Origin: Elusimicrobiota bacterium
Lineage (GTDB): Bacteria; Elusimicrobiota; Elusimicrobia; UBA1565; UBA9628
DNA: 7,736 nt
Reading direction: 5' to 3'
Assembly: GCA_028865585.1 (NCBI GenBank)
Contig: JAGWJU010000051.1
Coordinates: forward strand, 1-7,736
The position numbers and the translations under genes were made by a program. How positions within the stretch are numbered: the first letter of the stretch is position 1; each line of letters begins with the position of its first letter. Shown here in pieces: positions 1 to 6,282 of this stretch. Under the pieces are notes generated by a model, which worked only from the letters and a program-made list of their open reading frames with translations, ran no database searches and was not told where the DNA came from.

Positions 1-1524
1 CTGGCCGTGGATCGCAAGGAAGCACGCCGCCGCCCGCCGCCGCCTTTTTCCACCAGTCTCCTGCAGCAGGCGGCGTCCCAAAAACTGGGGTTTGCCGCGG
101 ACCGCACCATGCGCATCGCCCAGTCTCTTTACGAGGGCGTGGAAATCGGCGGCGGGGAGCCCGTCGGCCTCATCACCTACATGAGGACGGATTCTTTTTC
201 CATTTCCGCGTTGGCCGCGAAGGAAGCCGCGAAATATCTGCGCGAGCGCTTCGGCCCGCGCTACGTGCCGGAGCGGCCGCCGGTCTACCAGACCAAGGCC
301 CGGGGCGCTCAGGAAGCGCACGAGGCCATCCGCCCCACCGGCATTTCCCGCACGCCCGAATCCGTGAGAAAGTTCCTGGCTCCCGAGCAATACCGGCTCT
401 ATGACTTGGTTTGGAAGCGCTTCGCCGCCAGCCAGATGGCCGAGGCGATCTACGACACCGTCTCGGTCGATATCGAGGGGCCGCAGTCCCGCTGGCGCGC
501 CTCCGGCCGCACGCTCAAATTCGAGGGATTCTTAAAAGTGCATCAGAGCGCGGGCCTTGAGGAGGAGGGCGAGGAAAAAGCCGGCGAGGAAGAAGAGGCT
601 GAAGATCGGATTCCCGCGGATTTAAAACCGGGCGACGCCCTGGAATGGCGCGAGTTCAAGCGCGAGGAGCACCGCAGCAGCCCGCCGCCGCACTACAACG
701 AGGCCAGCCTCATCAAGGCCATGGAAAAGCACGGCATCGGCCGGCCTTCCACCTACGCCCCCACCATCAAGACCATCGTGGATCGCGGCTACGCGCGCCG
801 CAACCCCAAGGATCGCCGGATTACGCCCACGGACCTGGGGGCCCTGGTGACGGAGCAGTTAAAGGCCCATTTTCCGGACGTGGTGAGCCTGTCCTACACG
901 GCGGAAGTCGAGGAGAAGCTGGACTTAATCGCCGAGGGCAAGGATCGCTGGGTCCAGGTGGTTCGGGATTTCTATTCCCCGTTCATGAAGTCCCTGGAGT
1001 CGGCCAAGGGGCAAATGCCGGTGGTGCGGGCCAAGCCCCAGATGTCGGAAGAAAAATGCCCGGTCTGCGGCGCCCCCATGCTCATCCGCGAGAGCCGCTT
1101 CGGCAAGTACCTGTCCTGCTCGACTTTCCCCAAGTGCAAGGGCAAAATTCGCCTCAACGCCGACGGCGCCGCGGACGTGCCCGAGCCGACCGACGAGAAG
1201 TGCGACCTCTGCGGTAAACCCATGGTCATTCGCACCGGCCGCAAGGGGCGTTTTCTGGCCTGTTCTGGTTATCCCGCCTGCCGCAACACCTTCTCCTTGG
1301 ACGCCGAGGGGAAGAAAATCGAAGGCTCGCGGCCGGTCCTCACCAAGCGCCAGTGCCAGAAGTGCGGGCGCTTTATGATGATGCGCCAGGGCAAGCGCGG
1401 GTTCTTCCTGACCTGCCCGGGATTTCCCAAGTGCCGCAACCTCATCCCCGTCTCTAAGGACGACGCGCAGGCCCTTAAAGACGCGGGCGCCCCTCCGCCG
1501 GCCGGGCCGGCTTCCGCAGGGTGA
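1..1524 (+). CDS. topA: DNA topoisomerase I, 3' part (5' end outside window)
   Basis: Type IA topoisomerase that relaxes negative supercoils by cutting one DNA strand through a 5'-phosphotyrosine. The reading frame is open at base 1, and the N-terminal TOPRIM domain lies upstream, outside the window. About 507 residues are visible. The family motif PFSTSLLQQAAS is near 43-78. The active-site motif ITYMRTDS follows, with the nucleophilic Tyr codon at 178-180. The KHGIGRPSTYAPTI motif is near 727-768. An acidic insert rich in Glu lies near 559-606. The C-terminal part carries three zinc fingers, at 1057-1137, 1201-1281 and 1354-1434, each with identical Cys-x2-Cys-x16-Cys-x5-Cys spacing. These are the usual DNA-binding tail of bacterial TopA. 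The tail ends in a Pro/Ala-rich stretch. The stop overlaps the GTG of the downstream recombinase by 4 bp, so the two are probably cotranscribed. Identification is very secure. Confidence 0.97.
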   Translation: MAVDRKEARRRPPPPFSTSLLQQAASQKLGFAADRTMRIAQSLYEGVEIGGGEPVGLITYMRTDSFSISALAAKEAAKYLRERFGPRYVPERPPVYQTKARGAQEAHEAIRPTGISRTPESVRKFLAPEQYRLYDLVWKRFAASQMAEAIYDTVSVDIEGPQSRWRASGRTLKFEGFLKVHQSAGLEEEGEEKAGEEEEAEDRIPADLKPGDALEWREFKREEHRSSPPPHYNEASLIKAMEKHGIGRPSTYAPTIKTIVDRGYARRNPKDRRITPTDLGALVTEQLKAHFPDVVSLSYTAEVEEKLDLIAEGKDRWVQVVRDFYSPFMKSLESAKGQMPVVRAKPQMSEEKCPVCGAPMLIRESRFGKYLSCSTFPKCKGKIRLNADGAADVPEPTDEKCDLCGKPMVIRTGRKGRFLACSGYPACRNTFSLDAEGKKIEGSRPVLTKRQCQKCGRFMMMRQGKRGFFLTCPGFPKCRNLIPVSKDDAQALKDAGAPPPAGPASAG

Positions 1525-2441
1525 GCGAGTCAGCCTCCTCCGCGCCGCTTGCGCTGGAGGAGTGGCGCGTGCGCTTCCTGGCGCATCTGCGCGCGGCAAG
1601 AAACTTTTCGCCGCACACGCTGCGGGCTTACGGCGCCGATTTGGGACATTTCCTGGCCTTGGGCGGCGCACGGTTGCCCTCCGAGATGGATCGCGACCGC
1701 ATCCGGACCTACTTGGCCCGGCTGCAGGCCCAGACCGGGTTCGCGCGCAACTCGGTCCTGCGCCGCATGTCCGCGGTGCGCTCCTTTGCGCGCTATCTGC
1801 GCAAGGAGGGCGCTCTCTTTGTCGATCCGTTCGCCAATGTTCCCATGCCCAAAAAGCAGCCCCGGCTGCCGCGGTTTTTAAGCGAAGCCGAGATGGCCGA
1901 GCTTTTGGACGCGGCCCTCAAGCAGGGGCGTTTTTCCGCGCGCGACAAAGCGGTGCTGGAACTCTTGTATTCCAGCGGTCTGCGCCGCTCGGAAGTCTCG
2001 TCCCTGAACGTCGGGGACGTGGATTTTTTCTCCGGCGCCGCCCGGGTCATGGGCAAGGGCGGTGCCGAACGCTTGGTCCCCGTGGGATCTCGCTCGCTGG
2101 CGGCCCTGAAGCGCTACTTGGACGCCCGCCCCGGCACTAGCGGCGGCGATCCCCTGTTTTTAAACTGGCGCCGGCAAAGGCTCTCGGATCAGGGAGTGGC
2201 GGTCATTCTGCGCCGTTGGATGGCGGCCGCGGGCTGGCACAAGAAAGTCACGCCGCACGTTTTTCGCCACAGCTTCGCGACGCATCTTTTGAACCAGGGC
2301 TGCGACTTGCGCGCGGTCCAGGAGATGCTGGGGCACAAGAATTTATCCACCACCCAGGTCTACACGCACGTGAGCCTGGAGCGCTTGAAGGACGTCTATA
2401 AGACGGCGCATCCCCGGGCTTCGAGGACCGATGCAGGATAA
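1521..2441 (+). CDS. xerC: Tyrosine recombinase XerC/XerD family
   Basis: Site-specific tyrosine recombinase of the Xer type. The family resolves chromosome dimers at dif sites near the terminus, in concert with FtsK. The 306-residue length is normal. It has an N-terminal SAM-like core-binding domain (about residues 14-100) and a C-terminal catalytic domain (about 115-300). The full catalytic set is visible: Arg155 in SSGLRRSEVSSL, Lys179 in VMGKGGAERLVPVG, His246 and Arg249 in PHVFRHSFATHLL, His272 in LGHKNLSTTQ, and nucleophile Tyr281 in VYTHVSLERL. The GTG start overlaps the topA stop (GTGA) and has no good Shine-Dalgarno, which suggests translational coupling. An internal GTG at 1569 has a strong GGAGGAG upstream and is an alternative start. 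The topA-xer order, known from several phyla, favours xerC over xerD, but the sequence does not settle which paralogue this is. Confidence 0.93.
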   Translation: MSESASSAPLALEEWRVRFLAHLRAARNFSPHTLRAYGADLGHFLALGGARLPSEMDRDRIRTYLARLQAQTGFARNSVLRRMSAVRSFARYLRKEGALFVDPFANVPMPKKQPRLPRFLSEAEMAELLDAALKQGRFSARDKAVLELLYSSGLRRSEVSSLNVGDVDFFSGAARVMGKGGAERLVPVGSRSLAALKRYLDARPGTSGGDPLFLNWRRQRLSDQGVAVILRRWMAAAGWHKKVTPHVFRHSFATHLLNQGCDLRAVQEMLGHKNLSTTQVYTHVSLERLKDVYKTAHPRASRTDAG

Positions 2442-3381
2442 GATCGCCCTTTTGATGGAGGAGACCGGCTGCGACCGGGCCGAGGCGGAGCTGGCCTTGG
2501 AGATGTGCGGCTACGACCTCGAGGCCGCGGTCAAGGCGGTGCCTAGGCTCTTTAAGAGCGTGCTCGTCGTTAAAGGGCGCTTCGGCGTGCCCGAGAACGG
2601 GCGCTTCGGCCTGGTCCTGGCGGTCCTCGACGTCACGGACGGCACCCTGCTGCGCGCGCGCGCGGTCGTTTCCTTCAACCCCGCGGTCTACGCCGTGCCT
2701 CTGGAACAGAACTGGTTCGCCTTCGAGAAGAGCCTCTACGCCTGCCGGCTTTGGGAAGGCAGCCTCCAGGCCGAGAGTCTGGAGGTGGAAAAGAACCTGG
2801 GGGTTCACTTCCATCAGGCGCGCAACTTGGAGCGCCTCGTCCGCGGCGAGGACGCCATGGCCAAGGCCGTTTCGCAGGTTCTTCAAGGGCTCTGGCCCGG
2901 CAAAACCGCCAGCCTGAAGATTTCGCAAGACCTGCTGGACCTGGGGCAATTCAAGTCCCTGCAGAACGAGGCTGGAGATTGGGAGAGCAAGCCCAGGTCC
3001 TCCTCCAGGAGCCAGCGCTCCCGCATTCGCGAGGAGGATATCCTCGTCCTGAATGTCCGGCTGGAAGAGGACGCCGGCGGCCTCGCGGCCGCGGCCTTGC
3101 GCTCGGGCGACATGGTTTTGGCCCACATCACGGATGGCCGCGACATCGCGCAGTACCTCTCGCGGCTTTTCGGAGGCTACTCCGAGGATGGGCCGGTCCC
3201 GATTTTGGCGCCGGTCGAGGCCGTGGAGTCCGGACCCGAGGGAGTGCTCGTGCGCGTCCGGTTCTCGCCCGGGGTCTGCGGCGACGCCGTCATCAACGGC
3301 GGGGCGTTCGTGCGGACCACGCGGGTGTTTTTAAGCGACGCGCTGCCCTGGTGGCGGCGCTTCTTCGCTCCGAGGTCCTAA
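2431..3381 (+). CDS. Uncharacterised protein with N-terminal UBA/TS-N-like domain
   Basis: I do not recognise this 316-residue protein as a named family. Residues 2-37 resemble a UBA/TS-N three-helix module, of the kind found at the start of EF-Ts and the end of NAC-alpha: a first helix IALLMEETGC, a second with the pattern DRAEAELALEMC, and a third with GYDLEAAVKAV. The next region (about 43-180) mixes strands and helices and has no signature I know. A Ser/Arg-rich polar linker (about 186-201) leads to a second region (203-300) rich in beta-strand-like patterns, including LVRVRFSP. The protein ends in an aromatic/basic tail, PWWRRFFAPRS. No signal peptide or membrane segment is visible, so it is probably cytoplasmic. 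The ATG lies inside the end of the recombinase gene (11-bp overlap), with a weak GAGGA only 3 nt upstream, so translation is probably coupled. purA follows after 19 nt. Function is unknown. The UBA-like call is by pattern only. Confidence 0.85.
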   Translation: MQDKIALLMEETGCDRAEAELALEMCGYDLEAAVKAVPRLFKSVLVVKGRFGVPENGRFGLVLAVLDVTDGTLLRARAVVSFNPAVYAVPLEQNWFAFEKSLYACRLWEGSLQAESLEVEKNLGVHFHQARNLERLVRGEDAMAKAVSQVLQGLWPGKTASLKISQDLLDLGQFKSLQNEAGDWESKPRSSSRSQRSRIREEDILVLNVRLEEDAGGLAAAALRSGDMVLAHITDGRDIAQYLSRLFGGYSEDGPVPILAPVEAVESGPEGVLVRVRFSPGVCGDAVINGGAFVRTTRVFLSDALPWWRRFFAPRS

Positions 3382-3386
3382 GGCTC

Positions 3387-3394
3387 AAAGGAGG
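3387..3394 (+). promoter_or_regulatory. Shine-Dalgarno of purA
   Basis: AAAGGAGG sits 6 nt before the ATG at 3401. This near-perfect anti-16S match decides the start. An in-frame TTG at 3395 abuts the site and is too close to be used, so PurA begins MPALVVVG. Confidence 0.9.
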
Positions 3395-3400
3395 TTGGCT

Positions 3401-4687
3401 ATGCCGGCATTGGTGGTCGTGGGCGCGCAGTGGGGTGACGAGGGGAAGGGGAAAATCGTCCATTGCCTGGCCGAGGAGGCGGACTGCGTGGTCCGCTACC
3501 AAGGCGGCAACAACGCCGGCCACACCGTGGTCTCGGGCGGCAAGACCTTCGCCCTGCACCTTATTCCCTCCGGCATCCTGGTCCGCCGCGCCCATAACGT
3601 CATCGGCAACGGCCTGGTTTTAAGCCCGCGGTCCTTCATGGAGGAGGTCTCGGCGCTCAGCAAGCGCGGCATCCGCTCCGAAGGGCGCCTGCACGTGAGC
3701 TTCATGGCGCACGTCATCCTGCCCTACCACATCATGCTCGACATCCTGCGCGAGGACGGGGGGCGCGGCCTGGGCACCACCCGGCGGGGAATCGGCCCAT
3801 GCTACGAGGACAAGGTCGCGCGCATCGGCGTGCGGGTCTGCGACTATCTGGAGCCGGACACGTTCCGGTCCTTGGTGGATCAGAACCTGCGCATCCGCGC
3901 GGCGGAACTCTCGCGCATGAAGCCGTTGTCCGCCATCCGCAAAGAAGTCTTCGCGGACTACGCGCGCCTGCGGCGGTTCCTGGAGCCGTTTTGCCGGGAC
4001 ACCTCCGTGTTTTTGACGGAGCAGCTGGCCAAGGGCCGCCGGCTGCTGATGGAAAGCGCCCAGGGGGCGATGCTGGATCTCGATTTCGGCACGTATCCCT
4101 TCGTGACGTCGTCTAACCCCATTGCCGGGGGCGCCGCCGTAGGCGCGGGCATCGCGCCCTCGGCCATCCGAGGGGTGCTCGGGGTGACCAAAGCCTACAC
4201 CACGCGCGTGGGCCTGGGGCCGTTCCCGACCGAGATGGAGGGCCGCATGGCCTCGCGTCTGCGGGAAATCGGCCATGAGTACGGCACGACTACGGGGCGT
4301 CCTCGCCGCATCGGCTGGCTGGACTTGGTCCAGCTGCGCGCCGCGGCGCGCACCAGCGGCATCACGGCCCTGGTCATGACCAAGCTCGACACCCTTTCCG
4401 GAACGGACCCCATCAAGGTCTGCGTGGCCTACCGCTATAAAGGAAAACGCATCGAGGAGTTCCCGGCCTCGCGCCGCGCGCAGGCGGAGTGCGAGCCGAT
4501 CTATGAGAACATCCCGGGCTTTGCCGGGGACATCCAGTCCGTGCGGCGCTTCGCCGATCTGCCGGCGCGCGCGCGCCGCTACGTGCTGGAAGTGGAAAAG
4601 CGGATCAAGCTGCCCGTCGCCATCGTCTCGGTCGGCAAAAGCCGCGAGGAAACCATTTACCGCGACCGCCGCGCCGTCTGGGGCTGA
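3401..4687 (+). CDS. purA: Adenylosuccinate synthetase
   Basis: Catalyses IMP + L-aspartate + GTP to adenylosuccinate + GDP + Pi, the first committed step from IMP to AMP, in the cytoplasm. The 428-residue length is normal for the family. The P-loop-like motif QWGDEGKGK places catalytic Asp13, and GGNNAGHTV places catalytic His41. IMP-binding segment GTTRRGIGP is at 125-133. Motifs QGAMLDLDFGTYPFVTSSNP (221-240), GVTKAYTTRVG (261-271), GTTTGRPRRIGWLD (295-308) and the guanine-binding TKLDTLSG (327-334) are all present. The C-terminus carries VSVGKSREETI. The ATG at 3401 was chosen because of the strong AAAGGAGG 6 nt upstream. It is the last gene of the rightward topA-xer operon, 19 nt after the UBA-like gene. 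Its stop lies 9 nt from the convergent stop of the secreted-protein gene, and no terminator hairpin is evident in that gap. Confidence 0.98.
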   Translation: MPALVVVGAQWGDEGKGKIVHCLAEEADCVVRYQGGNNAGHTVVSGGKTFALHLIPSGILVRRAHNVIGNGLVLSPRSFMEEVSALSKRGIRSEGRLHVSFMAHVILPYHIMLDILREDGGRGLGTTRRGIGPCYEDKVARIGVRVCDYLEPDTFRSLVDQNLRIRAAELSRMKPLSAIRKEVFADYARLRRFLEPFCRDTSVFLTEQLAKGRRLLMESAQGAMLDLDFGTYPFVTSSNPIAGGAAVGAGIAPSAIRGVLGVTKAYTTRVGLGPFPTEMEGRMASRLREIGHEYGTTTGRPRRIGWLDLVQLRAAARTSGITALVMTKLDTLSGTDPIKVCVAYRYKGKRIEEFPASRRAQAECEPIYENIPGFAGDIQSVRRFADLPARARRYVLEVEKRIKLPVAIVSVGKSREETIYRDRRAVWG

Positions 4688-4696
4688 GCGCTCGGC

Positions 4697-5362
4697 CTAG
4701 AATTCCTGCGGCATGCCGTCCGCGGGCAGGCAGGCGTGGATGATGGCCAGCGAATGCCCGGCATTGACGCCCTCGAGCTTAGCGCCGGCGTCGACGCCGA
4801 AGAAACCCAGTTCGTGGCCGAGTTCGTGGAGCAGAATCATCCCACGCAGGCGTGAGAGGCTTTCCAAGTCGTAGTGGCGGCCGTCGAGCGTGATGCGTCC
4901 GTCTGTAGCTGTTACGAAGGCGCCGTCCGTATTGATGAAGACCGAACCCGGGCCGTTGGTCTCCGCGCCGTAGTCCGGACTTGAGAGCCTTAGGAATCGG
5001 TATTCCGTGCCCGAAAGCATGCGCAGCACGGTCTGAAGATCGTCGCCGTGACCGGCAAAAAATTTCTGGCAGTCCTTGTCCCTGAGCAAATCCATGGTTT
5101 CGTCCCATCCGTCTTTGAATATGGAGACGTATTCCTTTTGGGTCCCCAAGGGAAGCTGAGGCGCGGCCGGCGCCGTAAAAGCCTGTTTTTTCTTGCGGCG
5201 GGCCTTCTGGACGGCGACCAGTCGGCTAAATTGCAGGGAGGCGGCGTTAAGAGCCGCTCCGGCCTGGCCGGCGGCGGCTTCGGGGGAGAGCGCAAAGCTT
5301 GGTCCAGCGGCGAGCGCGGCAAACGCGGCGGCGAGCATGGCGGCGGCGAGGCGTCGGGTCAT
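4697..5362 (-). CDS. Secreted putative zinc metallopeptidase-like protein (HELGH)
   Basis: A 221-residue protein that I cannot assign to a named family. Residues 1-24 form a classic signal peptide: two Arg after Met-Thr, a long Ala/Leu-rich core, then likely cleavage after PSFA. Export to the periplasm or beyond is therefore expected. A basic patch, KARRKKK, lies at 53-59. Near the C-terminus, LLHELGHELGFFGVD has the HExxH zinc-binding motif of gluzincin/metzincin-type peptidases (His179, Glu180, His183). The metzincin third ligand would fall at residue 189, which here is Gly. Asp191 or His203 could substitute, but this is inference. Cys98 in KDCQKFF and Cys211 in IIHACL are the only cysteines and may pair once exported. 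The ATG has AAGGAGA 5 nt upstream. It is transcribed separately, behind the terminator of the upstream operon, and is convergent with purA. Peptidase activity is unproven; the motif could instead serve a structural or scavenging role. Confidence 0.85.
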   Translation of the reverse strand: MTRRLAAAMLAAAFAALAAGPSFALSPEAAAGQAGAALNAASLQFSRLVAVQKARRKKKQAFTAPAAPQLPLGTQKEYVSIFKDGWDETMDLLRDKDCQKFFAGHGDDLQTVLRMLSGTEYRFLRLSSPDYGAETNGPGSVFINTDGAFVTATDGRITLDGRHYDLESLSRLRGMILLHELGHELGFFGVDAGAKLEGVNAGHSLAIIHACLPADGMPQEF

Positions 5363-5367
5363 TAGGG

Positions 5368-5374
5368 TCTCCTT
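5368..5374 (-). promoter_or_regulatory. Shine-Dalgarno of the secreted HELGH protein gene
   Basis: On the minus strand AAGGAGA lies 5 nt before the ATG at 5362-5360. It supports that start, which gives a complete signal peptide. Confidence 0.8.
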
Positions 5375-5396
5375 CAGAGTGGGGTCCGATGAGAAT

Positions 5397-5402
5397 AGTA
5401 TA
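5397..5402 (-). promoter_or_regulatory. Possible -10 box for the secreted protein gene
   Basis: On the minus strand TATACT, a good match to TATAAT, lies about 35 nt upstream of the ATG in the only non-coding stretch of useful size. The nearest -35-like hexamer, TTGGAC (5433-5428), is 25 nt away, which is too far for a standard sigma-70 promoter. Either the -35 is weak or the box is a chance match. A promoter is expected here because an intrinsic terminator separates this gene from the operon upstream. Confidence 0.4.
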
Positions 5403-5450
5403 GAGGCTTGGCCACGGGTGCGCAGGGGTCCAATGTCCCGGAAGAAGGTG

Positions 5451-5480
5451 AAAAAAGGCCTACTGGAAGCAGGGCCTTTT
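5451..5480 (-). terminator. Rho-independent terminator after xth/exoA
   Basis: Read on the minus strand, AAAAGGCC (5480-5473) pairs with GGCCTTTT (5460-5453) and runs into six T (5456-5451). The 12-nt interior can fold further as CTG-CTTC-CAG, leaving a two-base TA bulge and extending the stem. It begins 8 nt after the TAA stop of the exonuclease gene. The U-tract is clear only on the minus strand, so it terminates the lolD-ilvE-xth transcript and insulates the secreted protein gene. Confidence 0.87.
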
Positions 5481-5488
5481 GGCGCCGC

Positions 5489-6277
5489 TTATACGGAAAG
5501 TTCGATGCCGACGGGGCAGTGGTCCGAGCCCATGACCTCGGGCCGGATGAAGGCGTTTTTGAGCTGCGGGCGCAGGCTCTGGGAGATGAAGAAGTAGTCG
5601 ATGCGCCAGCCGACGTTGCGCTCCCGGGCGCGCGACTGCATGTCCCACCAGCTGTAGTGCCCGCCGCCCTTCTCAAACTCGCGGAAGGTGTCGATGAAGC
5701 CGTCGGCCAAAAGCTCATCGAGCCAGGCGCACTCCTGGGGCAGGAAGCCGGAGACCTTGCGGTTCTCTTTCGGGCGCGCCAAATCGATGTCCTTGTGCGC
5801 GGTGTTGACGTCCCCGCAGATGACGAGGTTCTTGGTCCCCTCCGCGCGCAGGCGGTTGAGGGTCTTCAAGAAGGCGGCGTAGAAGTCCATTTTGTACTTG
5901 AGCCGTTCCTCGTTTTTCTTGCCGTTGGGGAAATAGACGTTTAAAAGCGTGAACTCGGGGTAGACCGTGACGAGCGTGCGGCCTTCCTCGTCGAACTTTT
6001 CCACGCCCATGCCGCGGCTCTCGTCCAGGGGAGCCTTTTTGGTGAAGGTGGCCACGCCGCTGTAGCCCTTCTTGAACTTGGGCCAGTCCCACGAGACCTG
6101 GTAGCCCTTGGGGTCGGTGAGCTCCTCGGGCAATTGGTCTGGGCTCGCCTTGGTCTCCTGCAGGCACAGGACGTCCGGGCTTTCCTTGCTCATCCACTCC
6201 AGCAGGCCTTTGCGCGCGGCGGCGCGCACGCCGTTGACGTTCCAGGAGATGAGGCGCACGGTTTTGGCGGGGCTCAA
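5489..6277 (-). CDS. xth: Exodeoxyribonuclease III / AP endonuclease (ExoA/Xth family)
   Basis: Mg2+-dependent base-excision-repair nuclease that cuts 5' of abasic sites and can act as a 3' exonuclease or phosphodiesterase. It belongs to the endonuclease/exonuclease/phosphatase fold, and its 262 residues match the usual length. Active-site motifs are intact: Asn13 in SWNVNGVRA, Glu41 in LQETKA, Tyr115 in NVYFPNG, Asp156 and Asn158 in GDVNTAHKDIDLARP, Asp227 in GWRIDYFF, and Asp252-His253 in GSDHCPV. The NVGWRIDYFF and SGFLPQE segments are closer to the ExoA/APE1 branch than to E. coli XthA, so exoA would be an equally fair name. The start is TTG, 5 nt after the ilvE stop with no clear Shine-Dalgarno; GTG at 6259 is an alternative. 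Translation is probably coupled to ilvE. A terminator follows at once. Confidence 0.96.
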   Translation of the reverse strand: MSPAKTVRLISWNVNGVRAAARKGLLEWMSKESPDVLCLQETKASPDQLPEELTDPKGYQVSWDWPKFKKGYSGVATFTKKAPLDESRGMGVEKFDEEGRTLVTVYPEFTLLNVYFPNGKKNEERLKYKMDFYAAFLKTLNRLRAEGTKNLVICGDVNTAHKDIDLARPKENRKVSGFLPQECAWLDELLADGFIDTFREFEKGGGHYSWWDMQSRARERNVGWRIDYFFISQSLRPQLKNAFIRPEVMGSDHCPVGIELSV

Positions 6278-6282
6278 GCGCG

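Noticed and set aside
925..1671. Long minus-strand ORF (248 codons) opposite topA/xer
   Set aside because: It lies antisense to clearly conserved coding sequence and its product is low-complexity Arg/Ala-rich. Such ORFs are common shadows in high-GC genomes.
2651..2664. Alternating GC run that could form Z-DNA (a similar run at 4565-4576)
   Set aside because: Both runs lie within coding sequence as Arg/Ala codons and are expected by chance at this GC content.
2248..3126. Long minus-strand ORF (292 codons) opposite xer and the UBA-like gene
   Set aside because: The antisense product has no recognisable motif. The plus-strand gene in this stretch has sensible overlaps with its neighbours and a UBA-like domain, so the antisense frame is a GC-driven shadow.
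3395..3400. TTG at 3395 as a purA start
   Set aside because: It directly abuts the Shine-Dalgarno; ATG at 3401 has correct 6-nt spacing and gives the usual N-terminus.
2751..3623. Plus-strand ORF in another frame across the UBA-like gene and into purA
   Set aside because: It runs into the certain purA coding region out of frame, and its composition is Arg/Gly/Ala-rich shadow sequence.
3620..4276. Minus-strand ORF (218 codons) inside purA
   Set aside because: It is entirely antisense to motif-confirmed purA and has no motif of its own.
4709..4718. Palindrome CGGCATGCCG near the purA/secreted-gene junction, considered as a terminator or operator
   Set aside because: It has no T-tract, lies inside the last codons of the minus-strand gene and is short enough to be chance.
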